Positions 62,584 through 64,000 of a DNA stretch of 64,000 nt are shown one piece after another. Position 1 is the stretch's first letter. Each line of letters opens with the position of its first letter. The notes beneath the pieces were generated by a model. It did no database searches and had not been told where the DNA came from. It saw only the letters and a program-made list of their open reading frames with translations. The position numbers were made by a program, and so were the translations under genes. Source of the DNA: an uncultured Corynebacterium sp. (GTDB lineage: Bacteria; Actinomycetota; Actinomycetes; Mycobacteriales; Mycobacteriaceae); the NCBI RefSeq assembly GCF_946998835.1, contig NZ_CAMQAZ010000008.1:1-64000 (forward strand), written 5' to 3'.

Positions 62584-64000
62584 ATGGGCAACGATAAACC
62601 CCGCCGCACCGGTGGCGGACAAGGCCGCAATAATCGCCGGAACCACCGTGAGGACAATCGCGGTGGTATTGATCAGCCGCGCAAGGTTGCACTGAAGGTG
62701 CTGGCTGAAGTCCGCGAGAATGATGCCTACGCGAACCTGCTGCTGCCCAAGCTTCTGAAGGCACACAAACTCAAGGGCAGGGATGCCGCTTTTGCAACGG
62801 AGTTGACCTACGGCACACTGCGGGCGGAAGGCCTGTTGGACGCCGTGATTGAGGTGTCGTCGTCACGCCCATTGAGCGATATTGCCGGCCCGGTGATGGA
62901 CGTGCTGCGCCTGGGCACCTACCAGCTGCTGCGTACGCGTGTCGATGCCTATGCGGCGGTCGATACCTCGGTGCGTGCGGTAGCGAAGGTGGCTGGTCCC
63001 GGTGCGCGCGGCTTTGTCAATGCCATCTTGCGGAAAGTCTCCACGAAGACTGAAAGCGAGTGGGTGGCTGAGATCGCGCCGGACCCCGCAACTGACCCGA
63101 TTGGCTACGTGGCGATGAAGCACGCCCACCCGCGCTGGATTGCGATGGAGTTTGCCCGCGCACTCGGCGCGCAGGCCGGTGAGTTGCAGCAGGCGCTGGC
63201 CGCTGATGATGCCCGCCCGCTGGTGCACTTAGTTGCTCGCCCAGGCGAGATTACCGCAGAAGAGTTAGCTCTCATTACCGGTGGCGAGGAGGGGCCGTGG
63301 TCGCCGTACTGCGTGCGGTTGGACTCCGGCGCCCCGGGAGAATTAGAGCCGGTTCGACAGAGCTTAGCTGCGGTGCAGGATGAGGGTTCTCAGCTCATTG
63401 CGCGTGCCGTCACGATGGCGCCAGTTACCGGGGAAGACAATGGTCGCTGGTTGGATCTGTGTTCTGGCCCCGGTGGTAAGTCAGCATTCATTGGTGGTAT
63501 CGCCGCTATAGAGGGCGCGCAGCTCGATGCCGTAGAAGTATCTGCGACGCGCGCGGAACTGGTGAAGAAAGCCACGGCCGGGCTCCCGGTGACGGTAACC
63601 GTAGCCGATGGGCGTAATACCGGGCTGGACGCGGGCTTCGACCGCATTCTGGTGGATGCGCCGTGCTCTGGGCTGGGCTCACTTCGCCGTCGCCCGGAAG
63701 CCCGCTGGCGCAAGTCGCCGTCCGATCTCAACTCATTGACCGCGCTGCAATTTGAGCTGCTAAGCGAGGCTGTGCGTTTGGCCCGGCCGGGTGGCATCAT
63801 CGTCTATTCCACGTGTTCTCCACATCTGCGGGAAACCCGGGGCATCGTCGATACGGCGTTGACCGGACTACCGGTGACCGAGTTGAATGCTCACGAGCTG
63901 GTAGCGCCGATGACCGATGTCGGACCGTATCCGTCCGTGCAGATGTGGCCGCACCGCCACGGCACCGATGCGATGTTCTTCTCAGTTTTGCGCAAAAACG
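62584..64000 (+). CDS. rsmB: 16S rRNA m5C methyltransferase RsmB (3' end outside window)
   Basis: The frame begins at ATG 62584, directly after the fmt stop, and is still open at the window end (about 472 residues). A basic Gly/Asn/Arg-rich start (1-32) precedes a NusB-like RNA-binding domain (about 33-165). The methyltransferase domain has LDLCSGPGGKSAF as SAM site, VDAPCSGLGSLRR and YSTCSPHLRE with the two catalytic Cys. It probably methylates C967 of 16S rRNA. Only the last residues can be missing. Confidence 0.95.
   Translation, partial: MGNDKPRRTGGGQGRNNRRNHREDNRGGIDQPRKVALKVLAEVRENDAYANLLLPKLLKAHKLKGRDAAFATELTYGTLRAEGLLDAVIEVSSSRPLSDIAGPVMDVLRLGTYQLLRTRVDAYAAVDTSVRAVAKVAGPGARGFVNAILRKVSTKTESEWVAEIAPDPATDPIGYVAMKHAHPRWIAMEFARALGAQAGELQQALAADDARPLVHLVARPGEITAEELALITGGEEGPWSPYCVRLDSGAPGELEPVRQSLAAVQDEGSQLIARAVTMAPVTGEDNGRWLDLCSGPGGKSAFIGGIAAIEGAQLDAVEVSATRAELVKKATAGLPVTVTVADGRNTGLDAGFDRILVDAPCSGLGSLRRRPEARWRKSPSDLNSLTALQFELLSEAVRLARPGGIIVYSTCSPHLRETRGIVDTALTGLPVTELNAHELVAPMTDVGPYPSVQMWPHRHGTDAMFFSVLRKN

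Noticed and set aside
1..64000. CRISPR arrays, insertion sequences, prophage
   Set aside because: No regularly spaced repeats, transposase, integrase or phage structural genes were found; gene order is ordinary core backbone.

Overview
The window is a stretch of actinobacterial chromosome, most probably from a Corynebacterium species. The basis is the Corynebacteriales-specific phosphatidylinositol mannoside genes (pgsA-patA-pimA), mIHF, an ATPase-less PriA, a PGKGP-type EF-P, frequent GTG/TTG starts, moderately high GC, and a gene order that follows the Mycobacterium/Corynebacterium backbone. The species cannot be fixed from the sequence alone. Nearly all of it is conserved core genome on the + strand; I see no insertion sequence, prophage or CRISPR array.

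Layout. 1-722: a tRNA cluster (Val, Cys, Gly on the minus strand, Val(CAC) on the plus strand). 1048-3796: an export cassette of a CopC-like copper protein, a PCuAC copper lipoprotein and a Tat-exported DyP peroxidase. 3890-10047: thrS, a HIT hydrolase and the PIM lipid operon, ending in a LemA-like membrane protein. 10198-13433: pyridoxal phosphate synthase (pdxS/pdxT) with a thioesterase between them, then yebC. 13598-20625: a minus-strand membrane protein, ruvCAB behind a LexA-type box, yajC and secDF. 20736-26873: apt, relA, an exported cyclophilin (minus), an MBL hydrolase and hisS. 26932-37330: a zinc metallopeptidase (minus), aspS, a kinase-fold protein, rarA, alaS, ruvX and mltG. 37345-44858: aroE, a prepilin-peptidase-like protein, aroC-aroK-aroB-aroQ, pepQ, efp and nusB. 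45127-53534: the pyrimidine operon pyrR-pyrB-pyrC-carA-carB-pyrF. 54850-64000: mihF, gmk, rpoZ, coaBC, metK, priA, def, fmt and rsmB, which runs off the end.

The only clearly accessory stretch is about 53.6-54.5 kb, between the pyrF terminator and mihF. It is AT-rich upstream and has its own good promoter with a direct repeat. It carries a signal peptide plus an animal-type secreted phospholipase A2 domain (CxxHDxC motif) in two frames, followed by an 88-residue three-helix membrane protein. The arrangement resembles an effector/immunity pair, but that is a hypothesis and the enzyme gene looks frameshifted.

Regulatory RNA and DNA signals stand out. The pyrR leader has a PyrR-binding loop nested in a helix that hides the ribosome binding site. 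A 22-bp palindrome sits against a probable carA promoter. The metK leader is a long, closed, multi-hairpin RNA resembling an unassigned riboswitch. There is an SOS box before ruvC, a probable intrinsic terminator inside the start of the prepilin peptidase gene, and several probable leaderless starts.
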